A DNA stretch of 64,000 nt, taken from assembly GCF_000687455.2 (NCBI RefSeq), contig NZ_JGVW01000074.1:20818-84817 (forward strand). The letters are read 5' to 3'. The notes beneath the pieces are model-generated. The model was not told where the DNA came from. It did not search any database and saw only the letters and a list, made by a program, of their open reading frames with translations. Positions 57,553 to 64,000 of this stretch are shown in pieces. Every line of letters starts with the position of its first letter. The stretch's first letter is position 1. The translations under genes were made by a program, and so were the position numbers. The DNA comes from Burkholderia sp. lig30 (GTDB lineage: Bacteria > Pseudomonadota > Gammaproteobacteria > Burkholderiales > Burkholderiaceae).

Positions 57553-57623
57553 GTAAGTGCTAAAGCACTAACTCGGATCGACGCCCTAGTGGGTGGGACC
57601 AGCGTAAGTGCTAAAGCACCAAC
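57553..57623. repeat. paired 20-mer repeats with internal palindrome
   Basis: gtaagtgctaaagcactaac at 57553-57572 recurs with one change (C for T) at 57604-57623, 51 bp apart. Each contains the palindrome gtgct-AA-agcac; the second is also enclosed by ccagcg/cgctgg, so it can form a longer hairpin. Both lie in the 173-nt gap before the acyl-CoA synthetase gene. Confidence 0.8.
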
Positions 57624-57647
57624 GCTGGCCGACATGGAGACGACAAA

Positions 57648-59351
57648 ATGACGGCACCGGCTTTCCTGGACGCACGCGATTTCCTGCTGCGCCATCGCAC
57701 CGACTACGAAACCGCCTACCGCGAGTTTCAATGGCCGGTGCTCGAGACGTTCAACTGGGCACTCGACTACTTCGACCCGATGGCGCGCGGCAACGACAGC
57801 CCCGCGCTGTGGATCGTCGACGTGGCAGGGAGCGACGGCGCGCGCTACTCGTTCGCGCAGATGTCCGAGCGCTCGTCGCGGATCGCGAACTGGCTGCGCG
57901 GCGTGGGTGTCGCGCGCGGCGACCGGATTCTGCTGATGCTGCCGAACCGCGTCGAGCTGTGGGACGCGATGCTCGCCGCGATGAAGCTCGGCGCGGTCGT
58001 GCTGCCCGCGACCACGCAGCTGTCCCCCGAAGACGTGCGCGACCGCGTGCAGATCGGCGGCGCGACGTTCGCGATCGTCGACGAGCACGAGGCGGCGAAA
58101 TTCGAGCAGCCGGGCCTCGACCTGACGAAGATCGTCGCGGGCGCGCCGCGCGCGGGCTGGCTGGCGATGAACGACGGCTATGCGGCGCCGGCCGCGTTCG
58201 AGCCGGACGGCGTCACGCACGCGAACGATCCGATGCTGTTGTATTTCACGTCGGGTACGACGTCGAAGCCGAAGCTCGTCGAGCACACCCACCGCACCTA
58301 TCCGGTCGGCAACCTGAGCACGATGTACTGGGTCGGCCTGCAGCCCGGCGACATCCACTGGAACATCAGCTCGCCCGGCTGGGCGAAGCATGCGTGGAGC
58401 TGCTTCTACGCGCCGTGGAACGCGCAGGCGTGCGTGTTCGCGTTCAACTACGCGCGCTTCGAGCCGAAAGCCGTGCTCGACGCGCTCGTCAAGTACCAGG
58501 TGACGACGATGTGCGCGCCGCCGACCGTCTGGCGGATGCTGGTGCAGCAGCCGCTCGCGTCGTTCGACGTGAAGCTGCGCGAGATCGTCGGCGCGGGCGA
58601 GCCGCTCAACCCGGAAATCATCGAGCGCGTGAAGCACGCGTGGGGCGTGACGATCCGCGACGGCTACGGCCAGACCGAGACCACCTGCCTGATCGGCAAC
58701 CCGCCCGGCCAGCCGGTGGTGGCCGGCTCGATGGGGCGGCCGATGCCCGGCTACCGTATAGCGCTGCTCGACCCGGACGGCGTGCCCGTCGGCGAAGGCG
58801 AGGTCGCGCTGCCGGTCGGTCCGGACGTGCCGCGTCCGGTCGGCCTGATGAAGGGCTACGCGAACAATCCCGACGCGACGGCGTATGCGATGCGCGACGG
58901 CCACTACCGCACCTCCGACATCGCGATGCGCCGCGACGACGGTTATTTCGTCTACATCGGCCGCGCGGACGACGTGTTCAAGTCGTCCGACTACCGGCTG
59001 AGCCCGTTCGAGCTGGAAAGCGTGCTGATCGAGCACCCGGCGATCGCCGAGGCGGCGGTCGTGCCGAGCCCGGACCCGCTGCGCCTGTCGGTGCCGAAGA
59101 CGTTCATTACGCTGCGCCAGGGCTACGAGCCGAGCGCCGCGCTCGCGGTCGAGATCTTCCGCTTCTCGCGCGAGAAGCTCGCGCCGTACAAGCGCATCCG
59201 CCGGCTGCAGTTCGCCGAGCTGCCGAAGACGATCTCCGGCAAGATCCGCCGCGTCGAGCTGCGCCGCCGCGAGATCGAGCGCGGCGAAGACGCGACCGCG
59301 CGCATGCCGGGCGAGTACTGGGAAGAGGATTTCGCCGCCGAACTGAAATGA
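57648..59351 (+). CDS. acyl-CoA synthetase (AMP-forming; short/branched-chain)
   Basis: 567-residue ligase activating a carboxylic acid to its CoA thioester through an acyl-adenylate. Motifs: the P-loop Y-F-T-S-G-T-T-S-K-P-K near 203, G-Y-G-Q-T-E-T near 340, and the hinge region D-D-V-F-K-S-S-D-Y-R-L-S-P-F-E-L-E near 443. The C-terminal lysine is in K-T-I-S-G-K-I-R-R. The large N-terminal part of acetyl/propionyl synthetase type suggests isobutyrate or propionate as substrate, which would feed the adjacent dehydrogenase. Confidence 0.85.
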   Translation: MTAPAFLDARDFLLRHRTDYETAYREFQWPVLETFNWALDYFDPMARGNDSPALWIVDVAGSDGARYSFAQMSERSSRIANWLRGVGVARGDRILLMLPNRVELWDAMLAAMKLGAVVLPATTQLSPEDVRDRVQIGGATFAIVDEHEAAKFEQPGLDLTKIVAGAPRAGWLAMNDGYAAPAAFEPDGVTHANDPMLLYFTSGTTSKPKLVEHTHRTYPVGNLSTMYWVGLQPGDIHWNISSPGWAKHAWSCFYAPWNAQACVFAFNYARFEPKAVLDALVKYQVTTMCAPPTVWRMLVQQPLASFDVKLREIVGAGEPLNPEIIERVKHAWGVTIRDGYGQTETTCLIGNPPGQPVVAGSMGRPMPGYRIALLDPDGVPVGEGEVALPVGPDVPRPVGLMKGYANNPDATAYAMRDGHYRTSDIAMRRDDGYFVYIGRADDVFKSSDYRLSPFELESVLIEHPAIAEAAVVPSPDPLRLSVPKTFITLRQGYEPSAALAVEIFRFSREKLAPYKRIRRLQFAELPKTISGKIRRVELRRREIERGEDATARMPGEYWEEDFAAELK

Positions 59352-59459
59352 CCGCGGGGCCCGGCCTGCCGCGCACGCGCGGCGGCCGCCCGCCATCGAC
59401 ATGAACCGGCCGGCCGCGCAGCGCCGCTCGCGGCCGGCCATCGCAAGGAGAGTTGAGCG

Positions 59460-60989
59460 ATGAACGCGAATCCGACGCCCCGCACGGGGCAAGACGTGCC
59501 GACGGTCAAGCTGCTGATCGACGGCGAATTCGTCGAGTCCGCCACCCAGGAGTGGCGCGACATCGTCAATCCGGCCACCCAGCAGGTGCTGGCGCGCGTG
59601 CCGTTCACGACCGCGGCCGAAGTCGACGCGGCCGTGCGCGCCGCGCAGGCCGCGTTCGAGTCGTGGAAGAACACGCCGATTTCCGCGCGCATGCGCATCA
59701 TGCTGAAGTTCCAGGATCTGGTGCGCACGAACCTGTCGCGCATCGCGAAGACGCTGACCGCCGAGCAGGGCAAGACGCTGCCCGACGCCGAAGGCGACAT
59801 CTTCCGCGGCCTCGAAGTCGTCGAGCATGCGTGCTCGGTCGGCACGCTGCAGCTCGGCGAATTCGCGGAGAACGTCGCGGGCGGCGTCGACACCTATACG
59901 CTGCGCCAGCCGCTCGGCGTGTGCGCGGGCATCACGCCGTTCAACTTCCCCGCGATGATCCCGCTGTGGATGTTCCCGATGGCGATCGTCTGCGGCAACA
60001 CGTTCGTGCTGAAGCCGTCGGAGCAGGACCCGCTGTCCACCATGCAGCTCGTCGAGCTGGCCGTCGAGGCGGGCGTGCCGAAGGGCGTGCTGAACGTCGT
60101 GCACGGCGGCAAGGAAGTCGTCGATGCGATCTGCACGCATCCGCTCATCAAGGCGATCTCGTTCGTCGGTTCGACGGCGGTGGGCACGCACGTGTATCGC
60201 GTCGGCAGCGAGCACGGCAAGCGCGTGCAGGCGATGATGGGCGCGAAGAACCACGCGGTGGTGCTGCCGGACGCGAACCGCGAGCAGACGGTCAACGCGC
60301 TGGTCGGCGCGGCGTTCGGCGCGGCGGGGCAGCGCTGCATGGCGACCTCGGTCGCGGTGCTGGTCGGCGACGCGCGCGACTGGCTGGCCGACATCGCCGC
60401 GAAGGCGAAGACGCTGAAGGTCAGCGCGGGCGCGGAGCCGGGCACCGACGTCGGGCCGGTCGTGTCGCGCGCGGCGAAGGCGCGCGTGCTGTCGCTGATC
60501 GACGCGGGCGTGAAGGAGGGCGCGACGCTCGTGCTCGACGGCCGCGGCGTGAAGGTGCCGGGCTACGACGCGGGCAACTTCATCGGCCCGACGATCTTCG
60601 CGGACGTGAAGACCGACATGTCGATCTACACGAGCGAGATTTTCGGGCCGGTGCTGGTGGTGCTGACGGCCGATTCGCTCGACGACGCGATCGCGCTCGT
60701 CAACGCGAACCCGTTCGGCAACGGCGTGGGTCTGTTCACGCAGAGCGGCGCGGCGGCGCGCAAGTTCCAGAGCGAGATCGACGTCGGCCAGGTCGGCATC
60801 AACATTCCGATCCCGGTGCCGGTGCCGTTCTTCAGCTTTACCGGCTCGCGCGGCTCGAAGCTCGGCGACCTCGGCCCGTACGGCAAGCAGGTCGTGCAGT
60901 TCTACACGCAGACGAAAACCGTGACCGCGCGCTGGTTCGACGACGACGCGACGGCCGGCGCGGTGAACACCACGATCCGTTTGCATTGA
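59460..60989 (+). CDS. mmsA: CoA-acylating methylmalonate-semialdehyde dehydrogenase
   Basis: 509 residues of the aldehyde dehydrogenase superfamily, converting methylmalonate semialdehyde to propionyl-CoA with NAD+ and CoA. Catalytic cysteine lies in G-Q-R-C-M-A-T-S near 286. The MmsA-specific M-G-A-K-N-H replaces the E-L-G-G-K of hydrolytic aldehyde dehydrogenases, in line with CoA acylation. [16 protein letters not shown] is another family signature. ATG 59460 follows AAGGAGAG. Confidence 0.94.
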   Translation: MNANPTPRTGQDVPTVKLLIDGEFVESATQEWRDIVNPATQQVLARVPFTTAAEVDAAVRAAQAAFESWKNTPISARMRIMLKFQDLVRTNLSRIAKTLTAEQGKTLPDAEGDIFRGLEVVEHACSVGTLQLGEFAENVAGGVDTYTLRQPLGVCAGITPFNFPAMIPLWMFPMAIVCGNTFVLKPSEQDPLSTMQLVELAVEAGVPKGVLNVVHGGKEVVDAICTHPLIKAISFVGSTAVGTHVYRVGSEHGKRVQAMMGAKNHAVVLPDANREQTVNALVGAAFGAAGQRCMATSVAVLVGDARDWLADIAAKAKTLKVSAGAEPGTDVGPVVSRAAKARVLSLIDAGVKEGATLVLDGRGVKVPGYDAGNFIGPTIFADVKTDMSIYTSEIFGPVLVVLTADSLDDAIALVNANPFGNGVGLFTQSGAAARKFQSEIDVGQVGINIPIPVPVPFFSFTGSRGSKLGDLGPYGKQVVQFYTQTKTVTARWFDDDATAGAVNTTIRLH

Positions 60990-61011
60990 GCGCATGACAT
61001 TGGAGACGACG

Positions 61012-61911
61012 ATGAAAATCGGATTTATCGGCCTCGGCCACATGGGCGCGCCGATGGCGCTGAATCTGCTGAACGCGGGGCATCAGGTCAGCGTGTTCGA
61101 CCTGAGCGCCGACGTGCTGCGCGCGCTGCAGGACGCGGGCGCGCAGCCGGCCGCGTCGCCGCGCGACGCGACCTCGGGCGCCGCGTTCGTGATCACGATG
61201 CTGCCGGCCGCGCCGCACGTGCGCTCGGTGCTGACGGGCGACAACGGCGTGCTGGCCGGGCTCGGCGCGGGCGCGATGGTGATCGATTCGAGCACCATCG
61301 ATCCGGCGAGCGCGCAGGCGTTCGGCGCGCTGGTGCGCGAACGCGGCGGCGCGTTCGTCGACGCGCCGGTCTCCGGCGGCACGGGCGGCGCGGCGGCCGG
61401 CACGCTGACCTTCATGGTCGGCGGCAGCGACGCCGATTTCGAGCGCGTGAAGCCGGTGCTCGCCGGCATGGGCAAGAACATCGTCCATTGCGGCGCGACC
61501 GGGATGGGCCAGGTCGCGAAGGTCTGCAACAACCTCGTGCTCGGCATCTCGATGGCGGCGGTGTCCGAATCGATGGCGCTCGGCGCCGCGCTCGGCATCG
61601 ATCCGAAGGTGCTGGCCGGCATCATCAACACGTCGACCGGCCGCTGCTGGAGTTCGGACACCTACAACCCGTATCCGGGCGTGATCGAGACCGCGCCGTC
61701 GTCGCGCGGCTACACGGGCGGCTTCGGCACCGACCTGATGCTGAAGGATCTCGGCCTCGCCAACGACGCGGCGAAGCAGGCGCGCCAGCCGGTCTATCTC
61801 GGCGCGCTCGCGCAGCAGCTGTACCAGACGATGAGCAGCCGCGGCGACGGCCAGCTCGATTTCTCGGCGGTGATCCGCCTTTACCAACCGGCACCGAAAA
61901 AGGACGCGTGA
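61012..61911 (+). CDS. mmsB: 3-hydroxyisobutyrate dehydrogenase
   Basis: 299 residues, NAD-dependent, oxidising 3-hydroxyisobutyrate to methylmalonate semialdehyde. Rossmann motif G-F-I-G-L-G-H-M-G-A-P-M-A at the start, substrate loop D-A-P-V-S-G-G-T-G-G-A near 116, and the catalytic lysine in G-Q-V-A-K-V-C-N-N near 170. ATG 61012 is chosen over one 18 nt upstream because GGAG is correctly spaced for it. Its stop overlaps the next gene (TGATG). Confidence 0.94.
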   Translation: MKIGFIGLGHMGAPMALNLLNAGHQVSVFDLSADVLRALQDAGAQPAASPRDATSGAAFVITMLPAAPHVRSVLTGDNGVLAGLGAGAMVIDSSTIDPASAQAFGALVRERGGAFVDAPVSGGTGGAAAGTLTFMVGGSDADFERVKPVLAGMGKNIVHCGATGMGQVAKVCNNLVLGISMAAVSESMALGAALGIDPKVLAGIINTSTGRCWSSDTYNPYPGVIETAPSSRGYTGGFGTDLMLKDLGLANDAAKQARQPVYLGALAQQLYQTMSSRGDGQLDFSAVIRLYQPAPKKDA

Positions 61912-62702
61912 TGATTGACCTCGATTACGTCGACGACGGCGCGATTGCGTGCGTGACGCTCAAGCGTCCGCCGGCCAACGCGTTTTCCGCCGACGGGCTG
62001 CTGCAGCTGCAGAAGACCGTCGCCACGCTCAACGCGGATCACCGCGTGCGCGCGCTCGTCATCACCGGTGACGGTCCGAAGTTCTTCAGCGCGGGCGCCG
62101 ACCTGAACACGTTCGCCGACGGCGACCCTGCGGTCGCGCGCGCGATGGCCGCGCGCTTCGGCGCGGCGTTCGAGGCGTTGTCCGACGCGCGCTTCGTGAC
62201 GATCGCGGCGATCAACGGCTATGCGATGGGCGGCGGGCTCGAATGCGCGCTCGCATGCGACCTGCGCGTCGCCGAGACGCACGCGCAGATGGCGCTGCCC
62301 GAGCCGGCGGTCGGGCTGCTGCCGTGCGGCCTCGGCACGCAGACGTTGCCCTGGCTCGTCGGCGAAGGCTGGGCGAAGAAGATCATCCTCGCCGGCACGC
62401 GCGTCGATGCGCCGACCGCGCTGCGCATCGGCCTCGTCGAGGACGTGGTCGAAAGCGGCGCGTCGCGCGATGCGGCGCTGGTGCTGGCACGCCGGGTCGC
62501 GCAGCAGAGCCCGCACGCGCTGGCCGCGAGCAAGGAACTGATCGGCCTCGCACGGCGCGGCGTGCCGCGCAGCGCGGCGCTGGCGGTCGAGCGGGAACGC
62601 TTCGTCGGGCTGTTCGACACGCCGGACCCCCGCGAAGGCGTGGCGGCGTTCCTGGGCAAGCGCGCGCCGCAATGGACAATCGAAGGAGACGAAGGACGAT
62701 GA
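61911..62702 (+). CDS. enoyl-CoA hydratase/isomerase family protein
   Basis: 263 residues of the crotonase fold. The oxyanion-hole residues lie in F-S-A-G-A-D-L-N near 60 and A-I-N-G-Y-A-M-G-G-G-L-E near 103, with a candidate catalytic Glu in L-P-E-P-A-V-G-L-L-P near 127. In this operon it would hydrate methacrylyl-CoA to 3-hydroxyisobutyryl-CoA. It overlaps mmsB by one base and the hydrolase gene by four. Confidence 0.9.
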   Translation: MIDLDYVDDGAIACVTLKRPPANAFSADGLLQLQKTVATLNADHRVRALVITGDGPKFFSAGADLNTFADGDPAVARAMAARFGAAFEALSDARFVTIAAINGYAMGGGLECALACDLRVAETHAQMALPEPAVGLLPCGLGTQTLPWLVGEGWAKKIILAGTRVDAPTALRIGLVEDVVESGASRDAALVLARRVAQQSPHALAASKELIGLARRGVPRSAALAVERERFVGLFDTPDPREGVAAFLGKRAPQWTIEGDEGR

Positions 62703-63841
62703 GCACGCCGATGACGACGCACGATGCCGGTATCGAAGCCGCGCCCGAGGTGCTGTTCCGGGTGCTGAACCGCGTGGCGCTGATCACGCTGAACCGGCCC
62801 GCGGCGCTCAACGCGCTGTCGCACGCGATGGTGCGGGAACTGGCCACGCTGCTGGAGCGCTGCCGCAGCGACGAGCAGATCGTCGCCGTGGTGCTGCGCG
62901 GCGCGGGCGAGAAGGGCTTTTGCGCGGGCGGCGACGTGCGCGAGCTGTACCGGGCGGCGAAGCAGCGCGAGGCGGGCTGGCTGGCGTTCTTCGTCGACGA
63001 ATACCGGCTCGATTACGCGATTCACACGTTCCCGAAGCCGGTCGTCGCGCTGATGGATGGTGTCACGATGGGCGGCGGCATGGGGCTCGCGCAAGGCGCG
63101 GCGCTGCGCGTCACGACCGAGCGCAGCAAGATCGCGATGCCCGAGACGCGCATCGGCCTGCTGCCGGACGTCGGCGCGACGCACTTCCTGGCGCGCATGC
63201 CGGTGGAGCTGGAGCTGTACGTCGGCCTGACGGGCGCGATGTTGTCGGGCGCCGATGCGCTGACCGCGAAGCTCGCGGATCTGTGCGTGCCGTCGTCGTG
63301 GCTCGATACGTTCGAGACGCGCCTCGAAAGCGCGAAATGGGACGGCGACGCGCTGACGGAGCTGCGGCGCGTGTTCGCGCCGCCGTGCAACATCGTTCCG
63401 CACGCGGCGCTCGACGGCCAGATGCCATGGATCGTGCGCCATTTCGACAAGCGTTCGAGCGTGGAGCGGATCGTCGCGACGCTGCATCAGGAACTCGCGC
63501 GCGACGAGCTGACGCGCGAGCATCGCCACTGGCTGCAGGCGACCCTCGACGCGCTCGCCACGTATTCGCCGACGATGCTGTGCGTGACGCGCGAGGCGCT
63601 GCTGCGCGGCCGGCAGATGTCGCTCGCGGAGTCGTTCCGGATGGAACTCGGCATCGTCGCGCGTGCGATCGAGGAAGGCGATTTCTGCGAGGGCGTGCGC
63701 GCGCATCTCGTCGACAAGGATCGCAAGCCGCGCTGGGCGCCGATGTCGCTCGCGGAGGTGCGCGGCGAGCGGGTGCGGCATTTCCTGACGTCGCCGTGGA
63801 AGCTGTTCGCGCATCCGCTGGCGGCGCTGGGGGAAGCCTGA
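62699..63841 (+). CDS. 3-hydroxyisobutyryl-CoA hydrolase
   Basis: 380-residue crotonase-superfamily member of the HIBYL-CoA hydrolase branch, longer than ordinary hydratases. Signatures G-F-C-A-G-G-D-V-R-E-L-Y near 74, G-V-T-M-G-G-G-M-G-L near 120 and P-E-T-R-I-G-L-L-P-D-V-G-A-T-H-F-L near 145 are diagnostic. It releases free 3-hydroxyisobutyrate for MmsB, protecting the cell from reactive methacrylyl-CoA. ATG 62699 overlaps the previous stop (ATGA). Last gene of the operon. Confidence 0.93.
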   Translation: MSTPMTTHDAGIEAAPEVLFRVLNRVALITLNRPAALNALSHAMVRELATLLERCRSDEQIVAVVLRGAGEKGFCAGGDVRELYRAAKQREAGWLAFFVDEYRLDYAIHTFPKPVVALMDGVTMGGGMGLAQGAALRVTTERSKIAMPETRIGLLPDVGATHFLARMPVELELYVGLTGAMLSGADALTAKLADLCVPSSWLDTFETRLESAKWDGDALTELRRVFAPPCNIVPHAALDGQMPWIVRHFDKRSSVERIVATLHQELARDELTREHRHWLQATLDALATYSPTMLCVTREALLRGRQMSLAESFRMELGIVARAIEEGDFCEGVRAHLVDKDRKPRWAPMSLAEVRGERVRHFLTSPWKLFAHPLAALGEA

Positions 63842-63882
63842 AGGGCGCAGGGATCCGGGCAGTCGCCGATTGCGCGAATTGG

Positions 63883-63908
63883 CGAACAATCTGTTACCAG
63901 ATTGTTCG
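63883..63908. promoter_or_regulatory. perfect 11-bp inverted repeat, candidate operator
   Basis: cgaacaatctg-TTAC-cagattgttcg, 41 nt past the last valine gene. There is no U-tract, and its AT-rich symmetrical form resembles a TetR-family operator rather than a terminator, probably belonging to a gene just outside the window. Confidence 0.5.
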
Positions 63909-64000
63909 GTTCTCGCGGCGGGGAGCGATGCTATTCTTCGCCGCAAGCTGGTTGAAATGAAATCGCCGATCGTTCGGCGGGCGGGGCCGATCGGCCCCGC

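Noticed and set aside
57486..61043. 1185-codon open frame on the minus strand
   Set aside because: It is antisense to the acyl-CoA synthetase and mmsA genes, made mostly of R, A, H, D and V from the GC-rich complement, and shows no domain. The sense-strand genes have clear catalytic motifs.

Overview
The window looks like a replicon of a Burkholderia cepacia complex species. Base composition is very GC-rich with strong GC3 bias and heavy use of tcg, gcg and acg codons. It encodes Burkholderia-typical small families (DUF4148, DUF3331, DUF2917), a Gram-negative trimeric porin, and a phthalate dioxygenase system that closely resembles the one known from B. cepacia. No rRNA, tRNA, intact insertion sequence or CRISPR array was seen. 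The catabolic and sensory content suits a secondary chromosome, but that is inference.

Layout. 1-4700: the end of an ABC importer operon (fused double permease plus the first codons of its ATPase), purU, a general porin and a YbjQ-type protein. 4750-11630: L-carnitine to glycine betaine catabolism (caiX, cdhC, cdhA, cdhB), with a GlxA/AraC-type regulator (probable CdhR) 2.4 kb away behind a DEAD-box helicase gene. 11780-14300: a DUF4148 protein, a DUF3331 protein and a D-amino-acid dehydrogenase. 15080-19350: two oxygen/redox sensors side by side, a globin-coupled GGDEF/EAL protein and an Aer-like aerotaxis receptor. 20100-25070: a complete branched-chain amino acid ABC importer, livKHMGF. 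25230-32400: a ferredoxin, an orphan sigma-54 activator, two small proteins and two further c-di-GMP proteins (MHYT-GGDEF-EAL and EAL-like/HDOD).

32580-33140 is decayed DNA with gene relics. It borders a compact phthalate island, 33222-43085: ophA1 (reductase), ophD (permease), ophC (decarboxylase), a porin relic, a MarR regulator, ophE (quinolinate phosphoribosyltransferase), ophB (dihydrodiol dehydrogenase), ophA2 (dioxygenase) and a Cache-type chemoreceptor. Together these would take up phthalate, oxidise it to the cis-dihydrodiol, dehydrogenate it to 4,5-dihydroxyphthalate and decarboxylate that to protocatechuate, whose ring-cleavage genes are not in the window. The most interesting observation is a shared palindrome built on TAGAGATCTA, placed just upstream of ophA1, ophD, ophE (half-type), ophA2 and the chemoreceptor. 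It points to one MarR-controlled regulon that includes chemotaxis.

43260-48730 is a caa3-type cytochrome c oxidase operon (coxBA, two subunit-III-like proteins, subunit IV) with an upstream membrane protein. 48914-55070 holds an NCS2 purine/uracil permease, several small proteins and an NfeD/slipin membrane pair. 55130-63840 is a valine/isobutyrate catabolic operon (acyl-CoA dehydrogenase, acyl-CoA synthetase, mmsA, mmsB, enoyl-CoA hydratase, 3-hydroxyisobutyryl-CoA hydrolase) divergent from an AraC-type regulator.

All family assignments come from reading motifs by eye. No database search was run.
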